A stretch of DNA of 34,364 nucleotides from Mycobacterium gordonae (GTDB lineage: Bacteria; Actinomycetota; Actinomycetes; Mycobacteriales; Mycobacteriaceae), in the NCBI RefSeq assembly GCF_002101675.1, contig NZ_LQOY01000041.1, positions 1-34,364 of the forward strand. The letters are read 5' to 3'. The notes under the pieces were generated by a model. That model had not been told where the DNA came from, made no database searches, and was given only the letters and a program-made list of their open reading frames with translations. The position numbers and the translations under genes are program-made. Below, piece by piece: positions 1-7,690 of the stretch (the first letter of the stretch is position 1; every line of letters starts with the position of its first letter).

Positions 1-438
1 CGTCCCACCCATACCCGCATTACCACCGGAGCCGCCCGGGCCGCCGGTTTGACCGCCGGGCACAATCGAGGTGCCCGCCAAGCCCGCGGCGCCGATCGCG
101 CCGGGTGCACCCGCACCACCCGCACCGCCGGCCCCGCCATTGCCGTACAGCCACGCGCTCCCGCCCACACCACCGATGCCACCAGCGACACTGGCACCGC
201 CGATGCCGCCCGCGCCCCCGGCGCCGCCGTTGCCCCACAGCCATCCGCCGGCACCGCCCGCACCGCCGGCACCACCGCCGGCACCGCCGGTACCCCCGAT
301 GCCGCCGGCACCGATCAGGCCGGCGGCCCCACCGGCGCCGCCGGCCATCCCGGGCGCGCCAGACCCGCCGTTGCCGCCGTCACCCCACAAGATCCCGCCA
401 GCACCACCGGCTTGCCCCGTCCCCGGCGCCCCATTGGT
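1..438 (-). repeat. PGRS glycine-rich coding repeat
   Basis: On the minus strand GGC/GGT-GGC/GGT-GCC type triplets recur, encoding [12 protein letters not shown] runs broken by WLWGNGG and WLYGNGG. The repeat continues beyond base 1. Such tracts vary in length between strains and attract assembly errors. Confidence 0.9.
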
Positions 439-813
439 GCCCGGGCCGATCAGCGGGCGCCCCAGCAGCAGGTTGGTCGGCGCATTGATCACCCCTAGGA
501 CGGCGTCCTCGAGGGCCTGCAACGGCGACACGCTGGCCGCATCCGCGGCGGCATACGACGCACCCGCGCCAGCCAGTGCCTCCACAAACCGGGCATGGAA
601 CGCCGCCGCCTGCGCGGTGGTCGCCTGATACTGCTGAGCGTGGCTGGAAAACAGCGCCGCGATCGCTGCTGACACCTCGTCGGCGGCGGCGACCATCAAC
701 TCGGTAGTCGGCAGCGCCGCAGCGACATTCGCGAGACGTAACGATGAGGCGATGCCCGCGGCATCGGCTGCCGCCGTCGCGAACAAATCAGGAACTGCGA
801 TGACGTACGACAT
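1..813 (-). CDS. PE-PGRS family protein, N-terminal part (runs off left edge)
   Basis: The minus-strand frame opens with [10 protein letters not shown] and stays open to base 1, giving 271 codons with no stop, so the C-terminus lies outside the window. Residues 1-100 are a typical PE domain (alanine-rich helices, a [16 protein letters not shown] segment, then a linker with [11 protein letters not shown]). From about residue 126 it becomes Gly-Gly-Ala/Gly-Gly-Asn PGRS repeats. The start is the ATG at 813-811, preceded by a GGGAG ribosome site seven bases upstream. PE-PGRS proteins are cell-envelope or secreted proteins restricted essentially to slow-growing mycobacteria and usually exported by type VII (ESX-5) systems. 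The function of this member is unknown. The family call is firm from both halves; total length cannot be known here. Confidence 0.95.
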   Translation of the reverse strand, partial: MSYVIAVPDLFATAAADAAGIASSLRLANVAAALPTTELMVAAADEVSAAIAALFSSHAQQYQATTAQAAAFHARFVEALAGAGASYAAADAASVSPLQALEDAVLGVINAPTNLLLGRPLIGPGTNGAPGTGQAGGAGGILWGDGGNGGSGAPGMAGGAGGAAGLIGAGGIGGTGGAGGGAGGAGGAGGWLWGNGGAGGAGGIGGASVAGGIGGVGGSAWLYGNGGAGGAGGAGAPGAIGAAGLAGTSIVPGGQTGGPGGSGGNAGMGGT

Positions 814-1315
814 GCCGGGGCTCCCGCCTAGCTATTCACGAATTTTTTCGGGACTTCGCGATCCACGAAAGAATCGAACTATATCGCAGCGCAGAGGGCT
901 TTTCGGGAAATCTTTCTTGCTCGTTTTGAATTCATTGTCAAAGCTTGACGACCCCGCGGTGGCGACCGATCAGAGTCTCGACTCAGTCCGGCGTCGCGCG
1001 CCGTTCGCAGCGACCCAAAGCCACCTGGAACTTTCCGAACGGCGTTCTACTATTTGCGATTTCGGTGACGGAACACGTTCGGGGCCGGCGATCCAATCCC
1101 GATCACGGTCCCCGCCGTCCGGCGGCGACTTGAGTAAATTCACGCAATCCACCTGCCATGTTCATATTTCAGCGTGCTTGCCCGACACCCGTAGGACATT
1201 TTTTCTTGTTCCGCGCGCCCTGAAATCGCTGTAATTCTCGATTCCCGGTCTGGTTTTCTGTCGGGAGGGCCTCGAGCGCTGACCGCCGCAGCTTGACCCG
1301 GATTTGCCGTCGACC
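814..1315. other. Intergenic region between PE-PGRS and TetR genes
   Basis: This 0.5 kb holds no convincing gene; the open frames crossing it lack mycobacterial codon bias and ribosome sites. The part nearest the PE gene (about 835-945) is clearly richer in A+T than the rest of the window, with T-runs at 843-848, as expected of a promoter for the leftward gene. A minus-strand TTGACA lies at 941-936, and a TATAGT at 883-878, but they are too far apart to pair with each other. No promoter can be fixed. Confidence 0.5.
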
Positions 1316-1343
1316 ATGGTGAGTGAGTACTCTCTCACCATGG
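1314..1343. promoter_or_regulatory. 30-bp palindromic operator over the TetR start
   Basis: Left arm CCATGGTGAGTGAGT and right arm ACTCTCTCACCATGG are reverse complements with one mismatched pair, centred between 1328 and 1329. The core resembles the TGAGTGAGTACTCACTCA-like sites common for TetR regulators beside fatty-acid genes. It contains both candidate ATG starts (1316 and 1340) of the TetR gene, so bound repressor would sit on the promoter or start. Autoregulation of the TetR-dehydrogenase operon is the natural inference. Confidence 0.8.
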
Positions 1344-1972
1344 ACGCCGAGCCGCCCCGCGGACGCGACCGGCTGCTGGCCGAGGCGCTGAAGTTGTTCG
1401 CGGCCAAGGGTTACGCGGCGACGTCGGTGGCCGACATTCAGCGGGCCGCGGGCCTGGCGCCCGGCTCGGGCGCGCTGTACAAGCACTTCGGCTCCAAACG
1501 CGAGCTCCTCGAGGCCGCGGTAACACACCGGATCGACCGGATCGTGGCCGCGCGGGAGCAGTACGACGCCAAAGAGCCGACCAGCGTGGAAGATGCGGTG
1601 CGCACCGCGGGCCAGCTGATCTGGGGCAACTTCAAGCAGAGCGAGGACCTGCTCAAGGTCATGTTGCGCGAGCCCGACGAGCTCGGCGACCTCGACGAAA
1701 AGACCTGGCAGGTCATCACCGACAACGCCTACCAGCGCTTCGCCGACGAACTGACCGCGTCCAACGACTCCGGCCGCACCCAGATCCCCGATCCGGATGC
1801 CATGGCCGCCACCGCGATCGGCTCGTTGTCCTACGCCGCCACACTGCAGGCGCTCACTGGGCGGCTGCCCGGAAACATCGACGAAGAACGCTATTTCGAG
1901 GCGTGGGTCAACCAGACCGTCAGCGTCCTCACGCATTACCGCACCCCCCGAAACACAGGAGCAAAATCGTGA
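1316..1972 (+). CDS. TetR family transcriptional regulator
   Basis: The N-terminal DNA-binding domain reads [20 protein letters not shown] then [20 protein letters not shown], which is a textbook TetR helix-turn-helix (about residues 18-65). The C-terminal ligand domain is helical and typical in length (total 218 aa). In-frame starts are ATG 1316 and ATG 1340 (a third lies at 1304). None has a clear ribosome site, so a leaderless start is plausible; ATG 1340 would give [13 protein letters not shown], the usual TetR-like N-terminus. The stop TGA overlaps the GTG start of the following acyl-CoA dehydrogenase by four bases, so the two are translated together. The ligand is probably an acyl-CoA or fatty acid, inferred only from the partner gene. 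Confidence 0.9.
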   Translation: MVSEYSLTMDAEPPRGRDRLLAEALKLFAAKGYAATSVADIQRAAGLAPGSGALYKHFGSKRELLEAAVTHRIDRIVAAREQYDAKEPTSVEDAVRTAGQLIWGNFKQSEDLLKVMLREPDELGDLDEKTWQVITDNAYQRFADELTASNDSGRTQIPDPDAMAATAIGSLSYAATLQALTGRLPGNIDEERYFEAWVNQTVSVLTHYRTPRNTGAKS

Positions 1973-3180
1973 CATTTTCCATGCAACTCAGCGACGACGT
2001 GATCGAGGTGCGCGACTGGGTGCACAAGTTCGCCGCCGAAGTCATCCGCCCGGCCGCGGCCGAGTGGGACGAGCGGGAAGAGACCCCCTGGCCGGTGATC
2101 CAGGAGGCCGCCAAGGTGGGTCTGTACTCCCCCGATTTCATGGCACAGCAGGCCGCCGAAGAGACGGGGCTGGGCATGCTGACCACGTTCGAGGAGATGT
2201 TTTGGGGCGACGCCGGCATCGCGCTGTCGATCATGGGCACCGGACTGGCAGCAGCGGCGTTGGCCGGCAACGGAACACCCGAACAGCTGGGCCAATGGCT
2301 GCCGGAGATGTTCGGCACCGCCGAGGAGCCGAAGCTGGCCGCGTTCTGCTCATCCGAGCCTGACGCGGGCTCCGATGTCGGGGGCATCCGCACCCGCGCC
2401 CGATATGACGAGGCGGCCCGCGAATGGGTGCTCAACGGCACCAAGACCTGGGCCACCAACGGCGGTATCGCCAACGTGCACATCGTTGTCGCGTCGGTCT
2501 ATCCCGAACTCGGAACCCGCGGCCAGGCCAGCTTCGTCATCGGCCCCGACACCAAGGGCCTGGCCCAGGGGCAGAAGTTCAAAAAGCACGGCATCCGCGC
2601 ATCGCACACCGCCGAGGTGGTGCTCGACAACGTCCGCCTTCCGGAGGACGCAATTCTCGGCGGCCGGGAGAAGTTCGAGGCGCGGATCGCGCGGGTGAAG
2701 TCCGGTGCCTCCGCGGGCGGCCAGGCGGCCATGAAGACCTTCGAGCGCACCCGGCCCACCGTCGGCGCGATGGCTGTCGGGGTGGCCCGCGCGGCTTACG
2801 AGTACGCACTCGAATATGCCAGTCAGCGTGAGCAATTTGGGCGCAAGATCGGGGAGTTCCAGGCCGTGGCGTTCAAGCTCGCCGACATGAAGAGCCGGAT
2901 CGACGCCGCCCGCCTACTGGTGTGGCGGGCCGGCTGGATGGCCCGCAACAATCAGAACTTCGAGGCGGCGGAAGGATCCATGGCCAAGCTGGTGGCAAGC
3001 GAGACCGCGGTCTACGTCACCGACGAGGCCATCCAAATCCTGGGTGGCAACGGCTATACCCGCGACTACCCGGTCGAACGGATGCACCGCGACGCGAAGA
3101 TCTTCACCATCTTTGAAGGCACGAGTGAGATTCAGCGCCTGGTGATTTCGCGGGCGTTGACCGGGCTGGCCATCCGCTAG
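1969..3180 (+). CDS. Acyl-CoA dehydrogenase (FadE-type flavoprotein)
   Basis: The protein has all landmarks of acyl-CoA dehydrogenases: the FAD/substrate signature [15 protein letters not shown], a KTWATNGG strand, the C-terminal helix motif [20 protein letters not shown], and [20 protein letters not shown] followed by FEGTSEIQR, where the Glu of FEGTSEIQ is the usual catalytic base. Length (403 aa) is normal for short/medium-chain members. The start is the GTG at 1969 rather than an upstream ATG (1903), because AGGAG lies at 1957-1961 with seven bases of spacing and the GTG overlaps the TetR stop as GTGA. It should carry out FAD-dependent alpha,beta-dehydrogenation of an acyl-CoA; chain length is unknown. 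I do not assign a fadE number. Confidence 0.95.
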   Translation: MTFSMQLSDDVIEVRDWVHKFAAEVIRPAAAEWDEREETPWPVIQEAAKVGLYSPDFMAQQAAEETGLGMLTTFEEMFWGDAGIALSIMGTGLAAAALAGNGTPEQLGQWLPEMFGTAEEPKLAAFCSSEPDAGSDVGGIRTRARYDEAAREWVLNGTKTWATNGGIANVHIVVASVYPELGTRGQASFVIGPDTKGLAQGQKFKKHGIRASHTAEVVLDNVRLPEDAILGGREKFEARIARVKSGASAGGQAAMKTFERTRPTVGAMAVGVARAAYEYALEYASQREQFGRKIGEFQAVAFKLADMKSRIDAARLLVWRAGWMARNNQNFEAAEGSMAKLVASETAVYVTDEAIQILGGNGYTRDYPVERMHRDAKIFTIFEGTSEIQRLVISRALTGLAIR

Positions 3181-3184
3181 CCCG

Positions 3185-3343
3185 TCACCACCTCTTGCGG
3201 AAGATGCCCGGGCGCGGCTCGGAGGGCTCGTGCCCGTCGCACCACTGGTCGGCGGGCACGGTGCGCCGGACCGCCTGGACGTGCAGGCCGCAACCGGCCC
3301 AGGTGGTCTTCCCGCAGATCCGGCATCGCACCGCGTGACACAT
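3185..3343 (-). CDS. Small Cys/His-rich protein, zinc-ribbon-like (52 aa)
   Basis: A 52-codon minus-strand gene starts at ATG 3343 with AGGAG six to seven bases upstream and ends at TGA 3187-3185. The sequence begins MCHAVRCRICGKTTWAGCG and contains Cys at 2, 7, 10, 18 and 35 with His at 3, 21 and 38, including a CxxC and a WCDGH near the C-terminus. This matches a short protein common in actinobacteria, usually annotated only as hypothetical; metal binding is inferred from the Cys/His pattern. It lies 15 bases downstream of the DsbA-like gene on the same strand, so the two are probably co-transcribed. Its 3' end is four bases from the convergent dehydrogenase. Confidence 0.85.
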   Translation of the reverse strand: MCHAVRCRICGKTTWAGCGLHVQAVRRTVPADQWCDGHEPSEPRPGIFRKRW

Positions 3344-3358
3344 CCGAAACTCCTACGA

Positions 3359-3955
3359 CTAGCGGGGCCGCTGCAGTTGGGCGAACTGCGGGATCGCCGC
3401 CAATGAGGCTACCGCGTCGAACAGCGTCTCGACCGACTCCGGATCCGGCGGCGCCGTCAGCACCGGTCCGAAAAAGGTGTGGCCGTTGATGCGCATGATC
3501 GGGCTGCCTCCCGTTTCGCCGAGAGCGTCCTGCGCGGCCTGATGGCTGCGCCGGACGAGTTCATCCCACGAGGAGTCTGACAGCACCTCGGCGGTGACGT
3601 CCCAGGATTTCACGGCATCCAGCACCTGCCGGACCAGCCGGTCGTCAATCGACTCGGACCGGTCGAGGTACCGCTCGGCGAACGCGAAGTACCCCGCCTC
3701 TAGACCGGAGTTGCCGTGCTGGTCGCGAATGGCCGCCATCAGCCGTCCGATCCGTTCGGAATCGTGCATCCGAGCATGTTGCTTGGGCGGCAATTCTCTG
3801 CCCTCATTGAGCACCGACAGACTCATCAGCCGCCAGTCGACGACCACGCCGGTCTTGTCGGCAACGGCTTTCAGCCAGCGGGCGGTGTTCCACGAAAACG
3901 GGCACACCGGATCCAACCAGATGGTCACCGTTGCTCCGGTGGATTCGTCAGGCAT
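3359..3955 (-). CDS. DsbA-like thioredoxin-fold protein, mycothiol-dependent nitroreductase type (Rv2466c-like)
   Basis: The 198-aa protein begins MPDESTGATVTIWLDPVCPF and has the DsbA-family layout: thioredoxin strand, an active-site loop, an inserted helical domain, and the cis-Pro strand GGSPIMRINGHTFFGPVL. It resembles Rv2466c, a mycothiol-dependent reductase (comparison from memory). In Rv2466c the loop is CPWC; here it is C18-P-F-S21, so the resolving Cys is replaced by Ser and a monothiol mechanism is expected. The start at ATG 3955 is chosen because AAAGGAG lies eight bases upstream; a longer frame to 3988 has no such site. A strong inverted repeat at 3977-4007 sits just upstream, and the Cys-rich small gene follows. 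Confidence 0.88.
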   Translation of the reverse strand: MPDESTGATVTIWLDPVCPFSWNTARWLKAVADKTGVVVDWRLMSLSVLNEGRELPPKQHARMHDSERIGRLMAAIRDQHGNSGLEAGYFAFAERYLDRSESIDDRLVRQVLDAVKSWDVTAEVLSDSSWDELVRRSHQAAQDALGETGGSPIMRINGHTFFGPVLTAPPDPESVETLFDAVASLAAIPQFAQLQRPR

Positions 3956-3976
3956 GGCGCCAACTCCTTTCGGCTC

Positions 3977-4007
3977 GCTATATACCATACCCCCTACGGT
4001 ATATAGC
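3977..4007. promoter_or_regulatory. Inverted-repeat operator upstream of the DsbA-like gene
   Basis: GCTATATACC (3977-3986) and GGTATATAGC (3998-4007) are perfect 10-base arms around an 11-base centre ATACCCCCTAC. A nested ATACC/GGTAT pair (3987-3991 and 3998-4002) with C-run is reminiscent of CsoR/CstR-family operators. It lies 22-52 bases before ATG 3955, where a repressor would block the promoter. The AT-rich arms also supply TATATA-like -10 candidates for the minus strand. No CsoR-like gene is in the window. Confidence 0.75.
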
Positions 4008-4033
4008 GCAAGGAAGGGGTGGCGCCGGGATGT

Positions 4034-4765
4034 CTAAGCTGCGCCTTTGCTTTGCAGCGCCTTGGTCACCGACGCGGGTACATTGCCGACAACCGAGAGG
4101 CCGGCCAACCGCCGCCAGGACCGGATCGCATGGCGGGTCATCTCCACGACTGGCCCGGGGGCGTCGTCCAAGTTCGCCAACCGATGGGCGCGCAGGGCGT
4201 TGCCGGTCACGGCATCCAGCGTGTCCCATGCCTCGGCATCGGAGAAAGAGGTCGATTGATACGCGGCCCGCACGGCGTATCTCTCGGCACCCGGGGACAT
4301 CTTCGCGCTGATCTCCCGGGCGGCCCGGGCAGCCCTGTCCCAGCTGGTGATGTCGGGCATCTCGCCGGGGGCAAGCCGGCGGTGCAGCTCGGCGATTTCC
4401 GAGATCACCTCGGCCGCAGGCCCATTGGCGTAGCGCACCACACCCCACGGGGGGCTGACGAGCAGCTTGGACACCCACGGCCGGATTACCGTCTCGTCCA
4501 CCTCTGCGGTCCCGACCGTCAGCCAGCCCAGGTCAAGGGCGAGCACGGCGTCCTGTGGGGACAAGTAGCCGTCGGGCCCGGCGAGCTGGTCGTTGCACAA
4601 CTGGACGAACGCGGCCAGCGGGCGCGCCGAGGTCGCCGGAAAGTCGGTGATCTGTTCGTCGCCGTTGATGTACGAAATGACGTTCATGGCACAGCCTTTG
4701 GCCGAGCCCGGTTGGTGTGAACCCCGCGCCAGTCGCAACGGGTGGGTGATGCGCTCCAGATCCAC
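4034..4765 (-). CDS. Conserved hypothetical protein (about 243 aa)
   Basis: I do not recognise this family. The translation from GTG 4765 begins with V/M-DLERITHPLRLARG, followed by MNVISYINGDEQITDFP and a largely helical body (ISEIAELHRRLAPGEMPDI, SAKMSPGAERYAVRAAYQST) with a C-terminal basic helix. No membrane segment, signal peptide or metal motif is evident. GTG 4765 is preferred because AGGAG stands four bases upstream; ATG 4689 (MNVISY) is an alternative with only weak AAAGG upstream. A TACAAT -10-like box lies at 4802-4797. Its 3' end runs up to the inverted repeat in front of the DsbA-like gene, so that gene probably has its own promoter. Confidence 0.75.
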   Translation of the reverse strand: MDLERITHPLRLARGSHQPGSAKGCAMNVISYINGDEQITDFPATSARPLAAFVQLCNDQLAGPDGYLSPQDAVLALDLGWLTVGTAEVDETVIRPWVSKLLVSPPWGVVRYANGPAAEVISEIAELHRRLAPGEMPDITSWDRAARAAREISAKMSPGAERYAVRAAYQSTSFSDAEAWDTLDAVTGNALRAHRLANLDDAPGPVVEMTRHAIRSWRRLAGLSVVGNVPASVTKALQSKGAA

Positions 4766-4796
4766 GTGACTCCTCACGAATTGCCGGGTGTACCAA

Positions 4797-4802
4797 ATTG
4801 TA
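4797..4802 (-). promoter_or_regulatory. Candidate -10 box for the 4765-4034 gene
   Basis: The minus strand reads TACAAT at 4802-4797, about 32 bases ahead of the GTG start. No good -35 hexamer is seen at the expected spacing, which is common for mycobacterial SigA promoters. Confidence 0.4.
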
Positions 4803-4879
4803 TGACCGGCTTCGAGACCGCACGGGCGTGACACGGCCGCTGACGGCTGACTGACGACCGAGCCTTCAGCTTCGACTCT

Positions 4880-5332
4880 GTGGCTGACATGATGAGGCCC
4901 ATGCTTGCCCTGACTTCGCCGGTAACCATCGATTCCGAGAACGAGTCCGTCGTGGGCTCGGTCGCCGTCATAGACAGCGTCGCGGTCGCCGGGTCGGCGG
5001 CAGTCGCCGGCAGTGTCGCGGTCGCCGGGTCGGTGACGACCGCAGGCAGCGTCGCGGTGGCCGGGTCGGTGTCCACCGCCGGCAGTGTCGCGGTCGCAGG
5101 ATCGGCGGCCACCGCCGGCAGCGTCGGAGTGATCGCCTGCCTGCTCACGGTCGTGTGCGTGGCCGTCCGGGAATGCGTGGCCTGCCTGGCGTGCGTCGCC
5201 TGCTTCAGATGCGTCGCCTGCCTCGCCTGCGTGCGCTGCACCGACTGTGTCGGGTGCATCGGCTGCGTGAACTGCTCAGGACTGCGGAATGCGAGGGGCG
5301 CCAGGAACGTTCACGTGCAGCCCGGCGAGTGA
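4880..5332 (+). CDS. Hexapeptide-repeat Ser/Val then Cys-ladder protein (unrecognised)
   Basis: The 150-aa protein has a short N-terminus, then a strict period of six. Ser stands at 27, 33, 39, 45, 51, 57, 63, 69, 75 and 81 in units such as SVAVAG, SVTTAG and SVSTAG. Without loss of register the lead residue becomes Cys at 87, 93 and 99, and from 99 to 132 Cys occurs at every third position (12 Cys; units CVACLA, CVACFR, CVRCTD, CVGCIG, CVNCSG). A beta-solenoid with an inward Ser face turning into a Cys ladder would explain this; metal or redox roles are inference. The start may be GTG 4880 or ATG 4889/4892/4901; no ribosome site is clear. The stop overlaps the GTG of the DUF998 gene (GTGA), and codon third positions are GC-rich on this strand, both supporting it as real. 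Confidence 0.75.
   Translation: MADMMRPMLALTSPVTIDSENESVVGSVAVIDSVAVAGSAAVAGSVAVAGSVTTAGSVAVAGSVSTAGSVAVAGSAATAGSVGVIACLLTVVCVAVRECVACLACVACFRCVACLACVRCTDCVGCIGCVNCSGLRNARGARNVHVQPGE
4958..5275 (+). repeat. 18-bp coding tandem repeat
   Basis: About eighteen degenerate 18-base units encode the six-residue repeats of the Ser/Cys protein. The first half recurs as GTCGCGGTCGCCGGGTCG-like units; the second half is rich in TGC/TGT codons every nine bases. Confidence 0.85.
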
Positions 5333-5919
5333 GCCGCCGCACCATCGGGCCCGCCTGCTGGGTCGTGGGTGTCGCCGGCTATCTGATCCTGGAAGCCGTC
5401 GCCGCTGCCGCTTACCTGCCGGCCTACAGCTACGCGCGCAACTACATCAGCGATCTTGGAAGGACCGGCCCGCGCGCGCCGTTGATGCAGGCGGCGTTCT
5501 GCTTGCAGGGCAGCATGTTTCTGCTCGGGACGCTGTGCATTGTCGGCATGCCGGTCAGGCTACGGTGTCGGCTGTTCGTGGGCCTGGTTGCGGCGAACGC
5601 GGTCGGCAACATTCTGGTGGGCACGGTGCCCAGTGGGTTGATACACCTTGCCGGCGCGGCGCTGGCGCTAGTGGGCGGCAACGCCGCGATCCTGGCCGGG
5701 TCAGCGGCTCTGCCCATGCCATCGCGGTGGTATCGCACTGCCTCGGTAGGCATTGCGGCGCTGGGGTTTCTGTGCCTGGTGCTGCTGGTGGGCAATTGCA
5801 CGGCGCTGCCGGTCGGCGTCTGGGAGCGAGGCAGCGCCTATTCGATCTTCCTGTGGCAGTTGGTGACTGCATCAGTACTGCTGGCGCGTCGAGACGACGC
5901 CACCCTCACGTGCCGGTGA
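5329..5919 (+). CDS. DUF998-family integral membrane protein
   Basis: The 196-aa product begins V/M-SRRTIGPACWVVGVAGYL and has about six hydrophobic helices. An early loop carries PAYSYARNYISDLGRTGP, typical of DUF998 proteins (YxxxxNYISDLG), and NILVGTVPSG follows helix three. The function of DUF998 is unknown. GTG 5329 is taken as the start because it overlaps the upstream stop (GTGA) and leaves out a long Arg-rich stretch that is only the shifted frame of the Cys repeats. Coupling to the Ser/Cys repeat protein suggests the two act together, perhaps as a membrane anchor or exporter and a surface protein; that is inference. The last 14 bases overlap the convergent enoyl-CoA hydratase. Confidence 0.85.
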   Translation: MSRRTIGPACWVVGVAGYLILEAVAAAAYLPAYSYARNYISDLGRTGPRAPLMQAAFCLQGSMFLLGTLCIVGMPVRLRCRLFVGLVAANAVGNILVGTVPSGLIHLAGAALALVGGNAAILAGSAALPMPSRWYRTASVGIAALGFLCLVLLVGNCTALPVGVWERGSAYSIFLWQLVTASVLLARRDDATLTCR

Positions 5920-6715
5920 AGTTCGGCGGTCTCTTCTCCAGGAACGCACGCGGTCCTTCCTTGGCGTCGGCCGAGGCCATCACCGCCATGCCGAGTTCGA
6001 GTTCCCGCGGAAATGCCTCGGCCTCAGTCTTTTCCAGATTCTCGATGACCGAGGCCTTGATATTCCTGACCGCCAGCGGGCCATTCGCGGCCACCTGCTG
6101 CGCTATCTCGCGCGCCCGGCCCAGTGCACCCCCGGCCGGGGTCACGTGTCCGACCAGGCCCACCTCGTAGGCGCGGCGCCCGGAAATCGGAGTGCCCGCG
6201 ATCAGCATCTCCATCGCGACGGTGTACGGGATCTGGCGCGGCAGTCGGATCGTTGACGCGCTCATCGGAAACAACCCGCGCTGCACTTCGCTGATCGCCA
6301 ACTGCGCGTTCTCGGCGGCCACCCGGATGTCGAACGCCTGCAGGATCTCCATCCCGCCTGCGTAGCAGTAACCCTCCACCGCGGCGATGATCGGTTTCTT
6401 GACGTAGTGGTCCTTGAGAAATCCCTTATAGATCAACGCGAAATCGGACCTGACCCGCTCCTCATACTCGTTCTGCGCGGGTTCCCCGGCGATCAGGGCA
6501 CCGACCAGACGATCGAGATCCGCGCCGGCGGAGAAATGACCGTCCGCCCCGGTCATGATCGCCACCCGCAGATCCGGATCATCGTCCAGCAGATCCCAGG
6601 CGTCGGCGAGTCGGCACAACACCTCCGGGTTGAAGGCGTTGCGCTTCGAAGGGCGGTTGAGGGTGATGGTGAGGATGTGCTGGTCCCGCTCGAGCAGCAC
6701 TGCCGGTTCTGCCAC
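5906..6715 (-). CDS. Enoyl-CoA hydratase/isomerase (crotonase family)
   Basis: This 269-aa crotonase-fold protein contains ILTITLNRPSKRNAFN, the oxyanion-hole segments HFSAGADLDRL and VEGYCYAGGMEILQAFDIRV, and the ISEVQRGLFP strand whose Glu matches the catalytic position of enoyl-CoA hydratases. The C-terminus KEGPRAFLEKRPPNFTG is family-typical. The start is set at GTG 6715 (V/M-AEPAVLLERDQHIL), where homology begins; a longer frame to 6841 adds a low-complexity, unlikely N-terminus. The ribosome site is weak. It lies 150 bases downstream of the thioesterase gene on the same strand, consistent with a fatty-acyl or ring-degradation role. It is not the Dpg-pathway DpgD, which lies at 19.3 kb. 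Confidence 0.92.
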   Translation of the reverse strand: MAEPAVLLERDQHILTITLNRPSKRNAFNPEVLCRLADAWDLLDDDPDLRVAIMTGADGHFSAGADLDRLVGALIAGEPAQNEYEERVRSDFALIYKGFLKDHYVKKPIIAAVEGYCYAGGMEILQAFDIRVAAENAQLAISEVQRGLFPMSASTIRLPRQIPYTVAMEMLIAGTPISGRRAYEVGLVGHVTPAGGALGRAREIAQQVAANGPLAVRNIKASVIENLEKTEAEAFPRELELGMAVMASADAKEGPRAFLEKRPPNFTGT

Positions 6716-6865
6716 GTACTGGTGTGTAGCACGAAACTGCCGCGGCGAGAAGTGACATGGCCCTCGATTGTCCTGGGCCTGGCCGCTTTGGCGGCGGCCG
6801 CTGCGATCAGCCGGGCCGTACGGCTGCGCCGAGATGCGCACCGCCGACAGAGCTTGCCGGCCTGA

Positions 6866-7681
6866 TCATGGAGCCAGGAAGCCGGTCTGGGCGATGGCAG
6901 CCGACACGCAGTTGCCGATCGGACCGCTGGGGTCGACCAGCACCGCTGAACCCGTGGCCACTCCGTCGTCGCTGTAGTGGGTCAGCGACGCCAGGCCAAG
7001 GCGCGGTCCCGCGGGCAACCTGCTCAGGGTAAGGGTGTAGTCGACGTTGATGAATTGCAGCCCCCGGGATCCCCAGTTGGCGATTGACGCCGTGATGTCA
7101 CCAGCCATGGCCGCGCGAGTGAAGGCGGTCATGGGTTCGGCATCGATCAGCGGGCGCGTCTCCTGCAGCCAGGTGTACTTCTGCCCGGCTGCGTCAGCCC
7201 AATCGGGGTCGGGGTTCTGAATATCGGCACCCCAGCCGTAGGTCCGGATAAACAGTGACGCCACGTCACCCTGCTCAGCCGGCAGCGGTGGCATGTGCAC
7301 CGGTTGCGACCACACCTGCCCGTCGGGCTGCGGTCCGCGCCGCAGGAAAAGCGCGCTGGCCTGAGCAACCGGGTCGCCGTTCTGGAGCAGGGATACATCG
7401 ACCAGCCGCAGTCGCCGGCGGTCCTGCCGCACCCGGGTGTGCACCTCGACCGGTTCCAGAGCGGTCGGACGCGGCAGATCGATGGTGAGACGTGCCGGCT
7501 GGAATTGCGGGTCGTCCACGAGCCGTTCGGCCGCCCAGCCGAGCAGGCCGCCGACGACGTGACCGCTCAGCGTAGGACCCCACCCGCCCCGCGCGATTTC
7601 GGTTGGTAGGTAACATTTTCCGTCGCGAACAAAGTAGGGCAGCTGCGATGCCGCGGCATCGTCGTCGGAATCGCCTTGCAC
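6866..7681 (-). CDS. Acyl-CoA thioesterase-like protein (double hotdog)
   Basis: The 271-aa product has two hotdog-like halves. The first contains ARGGWGPTLSGHVVGGLLGW then a LTIDLPRPTALEPVEVHTRV strand pair; the second contains FTRAAMAGDITASIANWGS and FINVDYTLTLSRLPAG with SGPIGNCVSAAI at the end. This is the layout of the thioesterase-like family common in mycobacteria, which hydrolyse acyl-CoAs; the substrate is not known. Start GTG 7681 lies nine bases after the stop of the upstream GRDP-like gene, so co-transcription is expected. GGAG abuts the GTG too closely to serve it, so a slightly different start is possible. Confidence 0.88.
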   Translation of the reverse strand: MQGDSDDDAAASQLPYFVRDGKCYLPTEIARGGWGPTLSGHVVGGLLGWAAERLVDDPQFQPARLTIDLPRPTALEPVEVHTRVRQDRRRLRLVDVSLLQNGDPVAQASALFLRRGPQPDGQVWSQPVHMPPLPAEQGDVASLFIRTYGWGADIQNPDPDWADAAGQKYTWLQETRPLIDAEPMTAFTRAAMAGDITASIANWGSRGLQFINVDYTLTLSRLPAGPRLGLASLTHYSDDGVATGSAVLVDPSGPIGNCVSAAIAQTGFLAP

Positions 7682-7690
7682 TCCGTGTTT

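Noticed and set aside
4774..5259. Minus-strand frame with periodic PATATLPA repeats, antisense to the Ser/Cys protein
   Set aside because: An 18-base repeat is periodic in all frames. The plus strand has GC-rich third codon positions and a GTGA coupling to DUF998; the minus frame has no ribosome site.
5906..6715. A second DpgD-like enzyme of the Dpg pathway
   Set aside because: It lies 9 kb away among fatty-acid type genes, and is less DpgD-like than the gene at 19302.
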